A stretch of 64,000 nucleotides of DNA, from contig NZ_JADZLQ010000001.1 in assembly GCF_015905305.1 (NCBI RefSeq), forward strand, positions 2,132,599-2,196,598, written 5' to 3'. This document shows, one piece after another, positions 45,662-53,456 of the stretch. The notes under the pieces are model-generated. The model was given only the letters and a program-made list of their open reading frames with translations. It made no database searches and was not told the origin of the DNA. This DNA comes from Pinirhizobacter soli (lineage in GTDB: Bacteria > Pseudomonadota > Gammaproteobacteria > Xanthomonadales > Rhodanobacteraceae). The translations under genes and the position numbers were made by a program. The stretch's first letter is position 1. Each line of letters begins with the position of its first letter.

Positions 45662-45950
45662 AAACGTTCTCTTTGATCTTGGGTTCGAGGATGCCGAGGA
45701 ATTGTCGGCAAAGGCCCTTCTGGCGTTCAAGATCAACGAGCTTGTTGACCGTCGGCACCTCAAGCAATCCCAGGTTGCCGACCTCATTGGCATGTCCCAG
45801 CCGAAGGTTTCCCATATACGGAATTACAAGCTCCTCAACATCTCGTTGGAGAGGCTAATGATTGCGCTGGTGTCGCTGGATCAGCATGTCGAGATTAGCG
45901 TCCGCCCTGCCAGGCGCTCCCTGGGTCCGGGGATTAGCGTCTCTACCTGA
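45630..45950 (+). CDS. XRE-family antitoxin (HigA-like)
   Basis: 106 aa. HTH segment ALLAFKINELVDRRHLKQSQ then VADLIGMSQPKVSHIRNYKL. Members of this family neutralise HigB-type toxins and autorepress the operon. ATG 45630 follows AAGGAG at 45615-45620. The C-terminal tail (VEISVRPARRSLG) is short and basic. Confidence 0.87.
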   Translation: MARNATPPGTENVLFDLGFEDAEELSAKALLAFKINELVDRRHLKQSQVADLIGMSQPKVSHIRNYKLLNISLERLMIALVSLDQHVEISVRPARRSLGPGISVST

Positions 45951-46073
45951 ATGGCGACGCACACTTTAGCTTTGAAAATGAGCGATTTATTATGGCGCGC
46001 CGCAACATGCGCTTCCGTATGTGTTGCATTAACGTAACGATTCTCTAACACAGCTCGACCAGGGGTTCCTCCA

Positions 46074-47891
46074 ATGCCACGTCTTCGCCACCTCGCAGCG
46101 GCCGTCACCACGGCGCTGCTGTTCTCCGCTGCGGCCCAGGCCACCGACTTCACCAAGGTGGTCGCTTTCGGCGACAGCCTGAGTGATGCGGGCAATATCG
46201 CCAAGGAACTGGGTTCGCCCGTGCCCCTGCGTTTCACCACCAATCCCAGCACCACGGCGATCGAGAATATCGCCAGCGCCTACGGCTACAGCCTCACCCC
46301 CTCGCTGAGCGGCGGTACGGACTACGCCTATGGCGGTGCCAAGGTGGCGGCCGACGTTGCCCTGCCACCAGCGCCCTCGGTGCTGAACCAGGTGGGTGGC
46401 TACCTCGCCGCCAACGGCGGCCATGCCGACCCGCACGCCCTGTACAGCGTCTGGATCGGCGCGAACGACCTGCTCGGTGCTGCGGCCGCCCCCTCCCAGG
46501 CCGCCGCGCTGCAGACCGCCGCCGTGGCCGCCACGCAGGAAGTGGGTGCGATCAAGGCCCTGCAGACGGCCGGCGCCAAGACCATCATCGTCTTCAATAT
46601 TCCCGACATCGGGAAAACGCCGGCCGCCATGTCCCAGGGCGCAGCCGCTGCGTCCGGCGCCAGCACCCTGGCCCTGGCCTATAACGGCGTGCTCAACGGG
46701 GGCCTTGCCCAGTTGGGCAAGGGCATCGTGCCGATCAACACCTATTCCCTGCTGAACGAAATCATCGCCCAGCCGGGCAAGTACGGCTTCACCAACGTCA
46801 CCACGCCTGCCTGCACCACGGCCAGTTCCATCCAGTGCACGCCGGGCACCCTGGTGTCGCCGACCGCCGGGCAGAACTACCTGTTCGCCGACGGCATCCA
46901 TCCCACCGGCGCCGCCCACGCGCTGCTGGGCCAGTACGCGCTGTCGATCCTGAGCGCGCCGGAGAAGATCTCCCTACTGGGCGAGGCCCCGATGGCCACG
47001 CATGCCGCGCACGTGCATGCACTGACCAACCAGATGCTCGCCGACAACTTCGGCAGTGACAGCCGCCTGTTCGCGGTGGTCGATTACGGCAAGCAGAAGT
47101 ACGAAGGCAACGGCAACTCGGTGAAGACCGACGCCGACAACGTGAACCTTACCGTCGGCGCCGATGCAAAACTCGCCGAACACTGGTCCGCCGGCGTGGC
47201 CTTGGGCTTGAGCCAGACCGACGCCGACTTCCGTGGCGGCGAGGGCGGCTACAAGATGCAGGACCTGGCAGGCTCCCTGTATGCCTTCTATCACCAGGGC
47301 GGCGGCTACTTCGGCGCCATCGGCAGCTTCGGCCAGCTCAGCTACAACGACATCGACCGCAAGTTCGCCCTCGGGCCCACCATCCGCACTGAATCAGGCA
47401 ACACCAGCGGTTCGCACCTGGACGCCGCGTTGACCGGCGGCTGGTGGTTCGGCTCGGAGTCGATCAAGACCGGCCCGTTCGTGAACTTCGAATGGCAGAA
47501 CAACAAGGTCGACCCGTACAACGAAGATGGCGACGATTCGTCGGCGATGACCTTCGGCCGCCAGGAGCGCAAGGCGCTGATCTCCACCGTGGGCTGGCGC
47601 CTGCAGGGCAACTGGACGGCGCACGAACTGGCGCTGCACCCGTACGCCGAGGTGTCCTTCAACCGCGACAGCAAGGCCGACCCGCGCGACATCGAAGCGG
47701 GCCTGGTGTCGATGAACGGCAGCTTCGTACTGCCGGGCTTCAATCCCGACAAGACCTGGGGCACGGCCGACCTCGGCCTGATGGCGCAGCTCTCCGACAG
47801 CGTGGTCAGCTGGATCGGTTACAGCGGCCGCTTCAGCGACGACTCGCAGAAGTACAACAGCGTGAACCTTGGGATGAAGATCGGGTTCTGA
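46074..47891 (+). CDS. GDSL esterase autotransporter (EstA-like)
   Basis: 605 aa. Signal peptide (about 1-23, ends AAAQA), then an SGNH hydrolase passenger with nucleophile S35 in FGDSLSDAGN, GANDL block near 140, and DGIHPTGAAH near 275 with the catalytic Asp and His. Residues ~330-605 form an autotransporter beta-barrel ending in the outer-membrane terminal Phe (NLGMKIGF). The esterase should be displayed on the cell surface, type Va secretion. A separate transcript; upstream 123 bases are AT-rich. Confidence 0.93.
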   Translation: MPRLRHLAAAVTTALLFSAAAQATDFTKVVAFGDSLSDAGNIAKELGSPVPLRFTTNPSTTAIENIASAYGYSLTPSLSGGTDYAYGGAKVAADVALPPAPSVLNQVGGYLAANGGHADPHALYSVWIGANDLLGAAAAPSQAAALQTAAVAATQEVGAIKALQTAGAKTIIVFNIPDIGKTPAAMSQGAAAASGASTLALAYNGVLNGGLAQLGKGIVPINTYSLLNEIIAQPGKYGFTNVTTPACTTASSIQCTPGTLVSPTAGQNYLFADGIHPTGAAHALLGQYALSILSAPEKISLLGEAPMATHAAHVHALTNQMLADNFGSDSRLFAVVDYGKQKYEGNGNSVKTDADNVNLTVGADAKLAEHWSAGVALGLSQTDADFRGGEGGYKMQDLAGSLYAFYHQGGGYFGAIGSFGQLSYNDIDRKFALGPTIRTESGNTSGSHLDAALTGGWWFGSESIKTGPFVNFEWQNNKVDPYNEDGDDSSAMTFGRQERKALISTVGWRLQGNWTAHELALHPYAEVSFNRDSKADPRDIEAGLVSMNGSFVLPGFNPDKTWGTADLGLMAQLSDSVVSWIGYSGRFSDDSQKYNSVNLGMKIGF

Positions 47892-47970
47892 CATCCCATA
47901 AGCGGGAAATAAGAACTCGATGAATTGAACTGCTTCTCCAACGCTGTATCGCTGAAAGCTAAACGATCAT

Positions 47971-48003
47971 GGCCTGAGTCCGAAATTCCTCCGGACTCAG
48001 GCC
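47971..48003 (+). terminator. Terminator-like hairpin after the autotransporter
   Basis: GGCCTGAGTCCG (47971-47982), 9-base loop, CGGACTCAGGCC (47992-48003): twelve perfect pairs, 79 bases after the stop, without a U-tract. Confidence 0.65.
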
Positions 48004-48059
48004 AGTCTGTTCGAACTTTTCAAACGGCTATTGCCGAATGGCCCGTCGCATCGATGGAG

Positions 48060-48407
48060 TCAGGTTATCGGTTCACACCAGTAATAATATGTATCGCCAT
48101 CGAATGCGATATGGCAGCTGAGGTACGTTGGGGGCGGAGGCAGAGGAACACCTGGCTGCGGACTATAGGTTGGGGTACCTACAGCCGCATCGCTGCAGGT
48201 CTCAATCACCTGTACTTTGTAAGGGGTTTGGATACCCGTAGATGAAGATCCCGCTGGGCAATAGAACTCCTCAAACCCTACTTGGGTGGTGTGCGACGCG
48301 TCGCTGTAATAAGTGTAAGAGACATACGCCTGACGCGCGGCGTCGGCCTGAGGTGCAGCAAAAAGCGATACGGCGACAATAATCGCTGCTGTGAACGCAA
48401 TTTTCAT
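48060..48407 (-). CDS. Small secreted protein, cysteine-containing
   Basis: 115 aa with a Sec signal peptide (MKIAFTAAIIVAVSLFAAPQ, ADA cleavage). The mature part has Tyr-rich YVSYTYYSDASHTTQVG, four Cys and a Pro-rich stretch PLPPPPTY. The YYSDA..VG..C pattern recalls small exported proteins of the DUF6289 type, from memory. GGGGAAC precedes ATG 48407. Function unknown. Confidence 0.65.
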   Translation of the reverse strand: MKIAFTAAIIVAVSLFAAPQADAARQAYVSYTYYSDASHTTQVGFEEFYCPAGSSSTGIQTPYKVQVIETCSDAAVGTPTYSPQPGVPLPPPPTYLSCHIAFDGDTYYYWCEPIT

Positions 48408-48431
48408 CGGGTTCCCCATCGTTCGCACAGG

Positions 48432-48455
48432 CTCGACCTGAAGCTTCAGGTCGAG
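48432..48455. repeat. 24-bp perfect palindrome
   Basis: CTCGACCTGAAG followed directly by its reverse complement, no spacer. It lies 25-48 bases upstream of the secreted-protein start on its 5' side. It could be a dimer operator, or in RNA a hairpin with a 4-base loop. Confidence 0.7.
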
Positions 48456-48682
48456 ACGGCAAGAAATTGCCGTAACAGCAATATACTGCGCAATTAAAGG
48501 CCACTCGTGAAAATCCGAGTGCAGAAGTTGTAGGGTTTTTCTGATTCACGCGTAGGGGATCACTGACGCGCATCACCATTCCTGAGACTACCGACCGTTA
48601 TCGTTGCCGTAGCCGAACGCGCTGCCTATATGCGGCCAGCGCTCTTTTCTACAGACAAACCACCCATTTTTGAACACAAAGA

Positions 48683-48716
48683 AAAAGTCCAGGCGCCTCG
48701 CGGCACCTGGACTTTT
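48683..48716 (-). terminator. Terminator of the YbaY-type lipoprotein gene
   Basis: AAAAGTCCAGG (48683-48693) pairs with CCTGGACTTTT (48706-48716); leftward transcripts end in CTTTTTC. 28 bases after the stop. Confidence 0.85.
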
Positions 48717-48744
48717 CAGTATGGAACATTCTTGCCTTCGCTTA

Positions 48745-49572
48745 TTACTTGCCGCCCTTGCCCTTGGCCAGGATCGACTCGCCCTGCTTCTTGAGGTTTG
48801 CCGCTTCGTCTTCGCCAAGCGAGGAGGTCTTGCTACCCGCATCATTGGTCTTGAGCACCAGTTCGCCGTTGTCGTTCCAGGCGGCGCGTTCGGTGGAGGT
48901 GGCCTTGCCATCTTTGCTGGGCTTCTTCTGCTGCTCGGCCACCCAGACCTTGCCGTTCTTGTAGGCGTAGTCGGTGCTGGTGAAGCCCTTGTCGCCGTAA
49001 TCGACGAGCTCGCGGATGAAGACGATGTCCGCACCGCTGCGGAACACCTGCCAGCCGCGCGATACGCCTTCCTGCAGCTGCGTGCCGTTGGAGACCTTCA
49101 GGCCACCGATACGCTTCTGCAGATCCTTGAAGCCAGCCAGTTCCTTCTCACCCGCCGTGGCCTTGGCCTGCAGCGCGATATCGGCGGTGGCGGGCTTGCC
49201 CTTGGTCAGCACGGGCGCCTGCAGCGGCATGTCGAACGTGCGGTCGCCGTCGACCATGGTGGCCTGCACCACGTAGATGTCGTTGGCGTTCACGGCGGCG
49301 GCATCGAAGTCGAGCTTGTACTGCTGCGGCAAGGTGACCGGCTGGAAACTCTTGGTAGCGATCGGCGAGGAACCCTGACGGGAAACATCGACAAGGTTTA
49401 CGTCGAGCTTGGCGTTGGGCGAGACCTGGATCGACGGATCACGCAGGCTCACGGTGCCGGAAACCGACGTCGGTGCCGGAGCAGCAGCCTGCTGTGCATT
49501 GTCGGAAGAAGAATTACAACCGGCCAGTGCCAGCGAAGCCGCCGAAAGCAACGGCAGAATGATCCTGCGCAT
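48745..49572 (-). CDS. YbaY-type outer-membrane lipoprotein
   Basis: 275 aa. Lipoprotein signal with lipobox LALAGC, lipidated C19 followed by NSSSDN, predicting outer-membrane localisation. Residues ~37-130 (VSGTVSLRDPSIQVSPNAKL, LVDVSR, PQQYKLDFDAAAVNANDIYV) match the YbaY/YscW-like domain. The C-terminal half has a repeated DYGDKGF/AYKNGKVWV pattern and a Lys-rich end. GAGG precedes ATG 49572. Role unknown beyond envelope association. Confidence 0.8.
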   Translation of the reverse strand: MRRIILPLLSAASLALAGCNSSSDNAQQAAAPAPTSVSGTVSLRDPSIQVSPNAKLDVNLVDVSRQGSSPIATKSFQPVTLPQQYKLDFDAAAVNANDIYVVQATMVDGDRTFDMPLQAPVLTKGKPATADIALQAKATAGEKELAGFKDLQKRIGGLKVSNGTQLQEGVSRGWQVFRSGADIVFIRELVDYGDKGFTSTDYAYKNGKVWVAEQQKKPSKDGKATSTERAAWNDNGELVLKTNDAGSKTSSLGEDEAANLKKQGESILAKGKGGK

Positions 49573-49875
49573 GGAAATACCTCGTTGGAGAACTACAAAA
49601 AGAGCGCGATGGGCATACAGGGCGCTGAACGTCCATGGATGCGTACCGGGGGAGGAGCCAAATATAAACGGGAAATGCTGCGTTCGCAAAGTCAAGGACA
49701 TGCGTCGCGGGAAGTGCCAATCGTCAGCCCGGGGGAATTACCAGGGAAATTTCATATTAAGCTATAAATACAACAACTTATAGTTTTCTGCCGCGTAACC
49801 CCCGGCATCAGGCCAGGCTTCAAAAAAAACGCCGGGCACGAGGCCCGGCGTCTTTCGTTTTTCCGACTCGATGGA
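49573..49875. other. AT-rich intergenic region upstream of the lipoprotein gene
   Basis: 303 bases. The left part should hold the lipoprotein promoter; AT-rich sequence near 49755-49790 (TATTTATAGC on the minus strand) is a candidate but no clear -35/-10 pair was settled. The right end carries the receptor-gene terminator. Confidence 0.45.
49829..49851 (-). terminator. Terminator of the first TonB-dependent receptor gene
   Basis: ACGCCGGGC (49829-49837), loop ACGAG, GCCCGGCGT (49843-49851); leftward it is followed by eight T in total, a strong intrinsic terminator. Confidence 0.9.
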
Positions 49876-52800
49876 TCAGAAGTCGTAGGTGATACCGAAC
49901 TGGACGTAACGCGGGGTTTCGAAGTCCGGCGTGCCGGTGCCACCGGCAAGGTTGTACGTCGGCTCCACGGCGTCCTTGCTGCCGTAAGCGTTGTCGTAAT
50001 AGTTCGGCTTACGCTCGTTGAGCAGGTTGTAGACCAGCACGTTGAAGGCGAGCTTCTTGTCGGCGAAGTCCGGGCGGTACTCGGCGTTCAGCGAGAAGAT
50101 GTGCTGCCACGGCGTGCGACCTGCACTGCCGGCCGGCGAAGGCACGCCGCCGCAGAAGTGGTAGTTGCTGCCGTTGTAGGCCGGAGCGGTCTCGAACGGA
50201 CCATACAGGCCCAGGCAGCTCTTGGGTGCACCCGAGCTCATCAGCACATTGCCCGACAGCATGATCTGCGGGGTCACCTGCCAGCCGCCGTAGATCTTGA
50301 ACACGTGCTTGCGATCGTTGGGCAGCAGGCCGTTGGAGTAATCCATCAGCGTCGGGTAGTCCCAGTCGACGGTCGCGGCGATATCGGACTGGCCGATATC
50401 CGACTTCACCTGGCCTTCCGAATTGCCGTAGCTCTTGGAATAGGTGTAATCGATGCGACCGAACCACGTGCCATCGAACGGATGCTCGAGGTACATGTTC
50501 AAGCCGTAGTAGTTGCGCTTGACGTGCGGGAAGCCCAGCGTGGCGTTGTCGATGTGCAGGTTCTGGAAGCCACCGTTACCGTCGGCCACCGCGAAGTCCA
50601 CGGCGCGACCGGGATTGAAGAAGTAGCAACCACGCAGGTTGTCGACGGGCAGGCCCTGGGCAGCGGCGAGCTCGGAGAACAGCTCGATGTTGCAGGTATC
50701 GTCGATCGCATTCTTCAGCGAGCGGTAGGTGGCCTTGGCACCGTAGTTCCACTGGTCGTTCAGGGCCTTGTCGAAACCGAGGATGTATTCATCCTGGTAC
50801 TGGGCCTTGAGCGACTTGGAGGTCACGGTCTTCGGATCCGGCGCCTGGCCGTATTCGTTGTTCGCCGAGATCGGCGCGCCCGGGCCCTTTTCGGTCGGGA
50901 TCGGCGTCAAGCCCGTCGGATAACCGTTGGTCGGGTCGATGCCGCTGTACGTGTAGTACTGCTCGGTATAGACCGAACCTGACGCACCACGCAGCGCCAC
51001 CGAGGTCGGCAGGGCGAGGTAGTAGCGGCCGGCATTGGCGTACACCTTGAACGAGGAGTCACCATTGACGTCCCAGCTGGCGCCCAGGCGCGGGGCCCAC
51101 TGGCGGCTCGTCTGGCGGATGTACGGCTGGCCGTCGCTGTTGAAGTTGGTGAACTGGTCGTTGCGGATGCCCAGCTTCACCAGCCAGCGATCGCTGACCT
51201 GCCAGGTGTCTTCCAGGTACTGCGCGCGCTGCTCGACGCGAACGCTTGCCGCCGTTTCCTGGATGTACCTGGTGACGAAGTAGCCGTTACCACCCGGGGG
51301 GCCCACGCGACCCTGGAGAATGTCCGAATCGGGATCATGCGTGTAGTAGCGATACATGTAGCCAGCGTTGCCGGCCATCTGCACACCGTCGTTGAGATCC
51401 TGCGTACGCTGGTTATCGATACCGGCAGCGATGCTGTGGTCGCCAAGCTTGTACGTCAAGTCGATGCGGTAGTTGGCGCCGCGCGTCTGGTGCGCAGGGT
51501 CGGAAGCCTGGATAACCGTCTGCGCATTGCGGATGCCACCCGGACGACCGCCGTTGAGGGCCGGATCCTGGCTCACCGCCGAGGAGATGTAGATCAGATC
51601 GGGGTTGTAGCTGCTACCGAGCTGCTGGTAGTAGTCCGTCACCTGCTTGCCGAACTGCGCGGTCAGCGTCAGGTCGTCGGTCAGGTAGCCGGTGTACTTG
51701 GCGATCCACATGTTGGCGGAATTCTTGAAATGCGTCGCCTGGTTGGTGAAGGCGCCCTTCGACAGCGTGTCGTAGTCGTAGACGTAGGTATTGCCGTTGA
51801 ACTCTTCCTTGGTACCGGCGCCGGTCAACTCCAGGATGTTGCTGTCGTTGATGTTCCAGTCGAGCTTGGCGTAGTACTTCGGATCGGAGTAGCGGCGCTC
51901 GGTCACGCTGGAAGGCGAACCGTTGATGGCCACGTTCTGGTCGTGCGTGCGCTCAGCTTCCACGGAGCCGAAGAAGAACAGCTTGTCCTTGATCAGCGGG
52001 CCGCCGGCGTAGGCGCTCTCGACCGCAGTCCAACCCTTGTTGTCTTCACGGAACTGGTAGAGGCTGCCGTCGGCAGGCAGGTACACATTCTTCGGATCGC
52101 CGCGCAGCGACTTGGGCGTATAGATCAACTGACCACCGAAGTGCCAGTCGTTGGTACCGCGCTTGCCGACCTGGCTGATCACGCCACCGTCGGAACGGCC
52201 GTACGCAGCGCTATACCCGCCGGTGAGAATTTCCTGCTGATCGATCGAACCGTACGGAAGTGTAATGCCGCCCATGCCGTTAAGCGGATCGGTCACGTTC
52301 ATGCCGTTGATGTAGTAAGCGTTCTCGACCACCGATGAACCGGAGAACGACACCAGGCGACCGCCGGTCGGGCTGGCGAAGTTGCCGCCGCCGTTGCTGC
52401 CATTGACCACGCCCGGTGCGAGCAGGGCAATGGCTTCGGCCGAACGGCCCAGAGGCAGCTGCTGCAGCTGCTTGGAGGTAATCACCGTGCGCGAGTCCAC
52501 CGAGCTGACGTCGATCGCCGGCAGCGTCGCGGCGGAAACCGTCACACCCTCGAGGGACTGTGCGCCCGACGGCGACGTGCCCGAGGCAAAGGAAACTTCG
52601 GTACCGGCACCGATGCGGATCGAGACGTCCTTGCGGGTGTCGACCACCGCGCCGTCGCGCACGAGGTTCACGGTATACGTCCCCGTCGGCAGCGAGCCGA
52701 AGGTATAGCGACCGGACGCATCGACCGTCGTCTGGCGGTTGATGCCGTTGCCACTGATGGTGACAGTCTCGCCAGTGGCTGCCGGCGCCTGGCCGAAGAT

Positions 52801-52914
52801 GCTACCGGTAGTGGACTGCGCGAACGCGACACCGCCGGCGAGCGTGGAGCTCAGGGCGACGGCAAGCACCGTGCGCTTGAACGCACGGCTGCGGAACAAT
52901 GAATTAGAACGCAT
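49876..52914 (-). CDS. Oar-type TonB-dependent receptor 1
   Basis: 1012 aa outer-membrane protein. Signal peptide (KRTVLAVALSSTLAGGVAFA), a short carboxypeptidase-regulatory-like domain (about 35-105, ASGRYTFGSLPTGTYTVNLVRDG), plug (SVDSRTVITSKQLQQLPLGR to YGRSDGGVISQVGKRGTNDW), then a large barrel ending in terminal Phe (YVQFGITYDF). GGGGAG 9 bases before ATG 52914 fixes the start. The ligand is unknown; the family imports large substrates. Paralogue of the next gene, with its own promoter and terminator. Confidence 0.9.
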   Translation of the reverse strand: MRSNSLFRSRAFKRTVLAVALSSTLAGGVAFAQSTTGSIFGQAPAATGETVTISGNGINRQTTVDASGRYTFGSLPTGTYTVNLVRDGAVVDTRKDVSIRIGAGTEVSFASGTSPSGAQSLEGVTVSAATLPAIDVSSVDSRTVITSKQLQQLPLGRSAEAIALLAPGVVNGSNGGGNFASPTGGRLVSFSGSSVVENAYYINGMNVTDPLNGMGGITLPYGSIDQQEILTGGYSAAYGRSDGGVISQVGKRGTNDWHFGGQLIYTPKSLRGDPKNVYLPADGSLYQFREDNKGWTAVESAYAGGPLIKDKLFFFGSVEAERTHDQNVAINGSPSSVTERRYSDPKYYAKLDWNINDSNILELTGAGTKEEFNGNTYVYDYDTLSKGAFTNQATHFKNSANMWIAKYTGYLTDDLTLTAQFGKQVTDYYQQLGSSYNPDLIYISSAVSQDPALNGGRPGGIRNAQTVIQASDPAHQTRGANYRIDLTYKLGDHSIAAGIDNQRTQDLNDGVQMAGNAGYMYRYYTHDPDSDILQGRVGPPGGNGYFVTRYIQETAASVRVEQRAQYLEDTWQVSDRWLVKLGIRNDQFTNFNSDGQPYIRQTSRQWAPRLGASWDVNGDSSFKVYANAGRYYLALPTSVALRGASGSVYTEQYYTYSGIDPTNGYPTGLTPIPTEKGPGAPISANNEYGQAPDPKTVTSKSLKAQYQDEYILGFDKALNDQWNYGAKATYRSLKNAIDDTCNIELFSELAAAQGLPVDNLRGCYFFNPGRAVDFAVADGNGGFQNLHIDNATLGFPHVKRNYYGLNMYLEHPFDGTWFGRIDYTYSKSYGNSEGQVKSDIGQSDIAATVDWDYPTLMDYSNGLLPNDRKHVFKIYGGWQVTPQIMLSGNVLMSSGAPKSCLGLYGPFETAPAYNGSNYHFCGGVPSPAGSAGRTPWQHIFSLNAEYRPDFADKKLAFNVLVYNLLNERKPNYYDNAYGSKDAVEPTYNLAGGTGTPDFETPRYVQFGITYDF

Positions 52915-53456
52915 GGAAAAGCACTCCCCAGACCAAGAAAAAAGACCCTGCTGCGCACAGGTCGAAGTCACTGCGTACGGGCCGGCGCAGCCGGCCTTGG
53001 AGCTGGGTCTGGTGTGGTCCGGGACGAGTGAATGGCCTACGGGTTCCCGCCCGCTTGCCACTTGGGGTATCGACTGTCGTAGGTGTTCCCGCACCCACGG
53101 ATCGTTTTCCCCTGTCCCAGGCCGCCTTGGCCCCGAAACTCCCTATGTTTTCCTGAACCGGACTCGGCGCAAGGCGCCGCATGAAATTCCGATTGACAGG
53201 AAACCGAAAGGAATCCTCCGCGACGGAAACTAAGCCAATAAATACACGAAGTCAACGCTTTCTTAGCAAACCGTGGCCGTGTACTGGCCGTCAAGTGCCA
53301 TCGCAAGCTCTTGATCAGGATGAAATTTATTTTAGAAAGGAGTGTCCAGCGTGGGCCTGAGCAAAAAAAGGCCGCCGGATGGGAACCGGCGGCCAGGTCT
53401 GGGGAGTCACGCGGGCCCTTGAGGCCCGGCTGCATCTTTTTTTTGTGGCTTACGGC
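52915..53456. other. Region between the two receptors: promoter, long 5' leader and terminator
   Basis: 542 bases. A leftward promoter -35 TTGACT (53250-53255), 17-base spacer, -10 TAGTTT (53227-53232) would give receptor 1 a ~300-base untranslated leader. That leader contains hairpins GGCGCC/GGCGCC and GGCCGGC/GCCGGCC, and AGACCC...GGGTCT followed by six T about 30 bases before the ATG, an attenuator-like arrangement. The receptor-2 terminator is at 53370-53394. A second CGGGCC/GGCCCG hairpin precedes a T8 run (53437-53445, rightward). Confidence 0.4.
53370..53394 (-). terminator. Terminator of the second TonB-dependent receptor gene
   Basis: GGCCGCCGG (53370-53378), 7-base loop, CCGGCGGCC (53386-53394); leftward transcripts continue into seven T. 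Confidence 0.9.

Larger units (their letters stand above)
48408..48744. other. Gene-free region between the secreted protein and the lipoprotein
   Basis: 337 bases. Contains the 24-bp palindrome at 48432-48455, a 6-bp inverted repeat CACTCG/CGAGTG near 48505-48525, and the terminator of the lipoprotein gene (48683-48716). No further gene seen. Confidence 0.5.

Noticed and set aside
47925-48245. 106-aa plus-strand frame after the autotransporter
   Set aside because: Crosses the terminator hairpin and overlaps the secreted-protein gene; no ribosome site.
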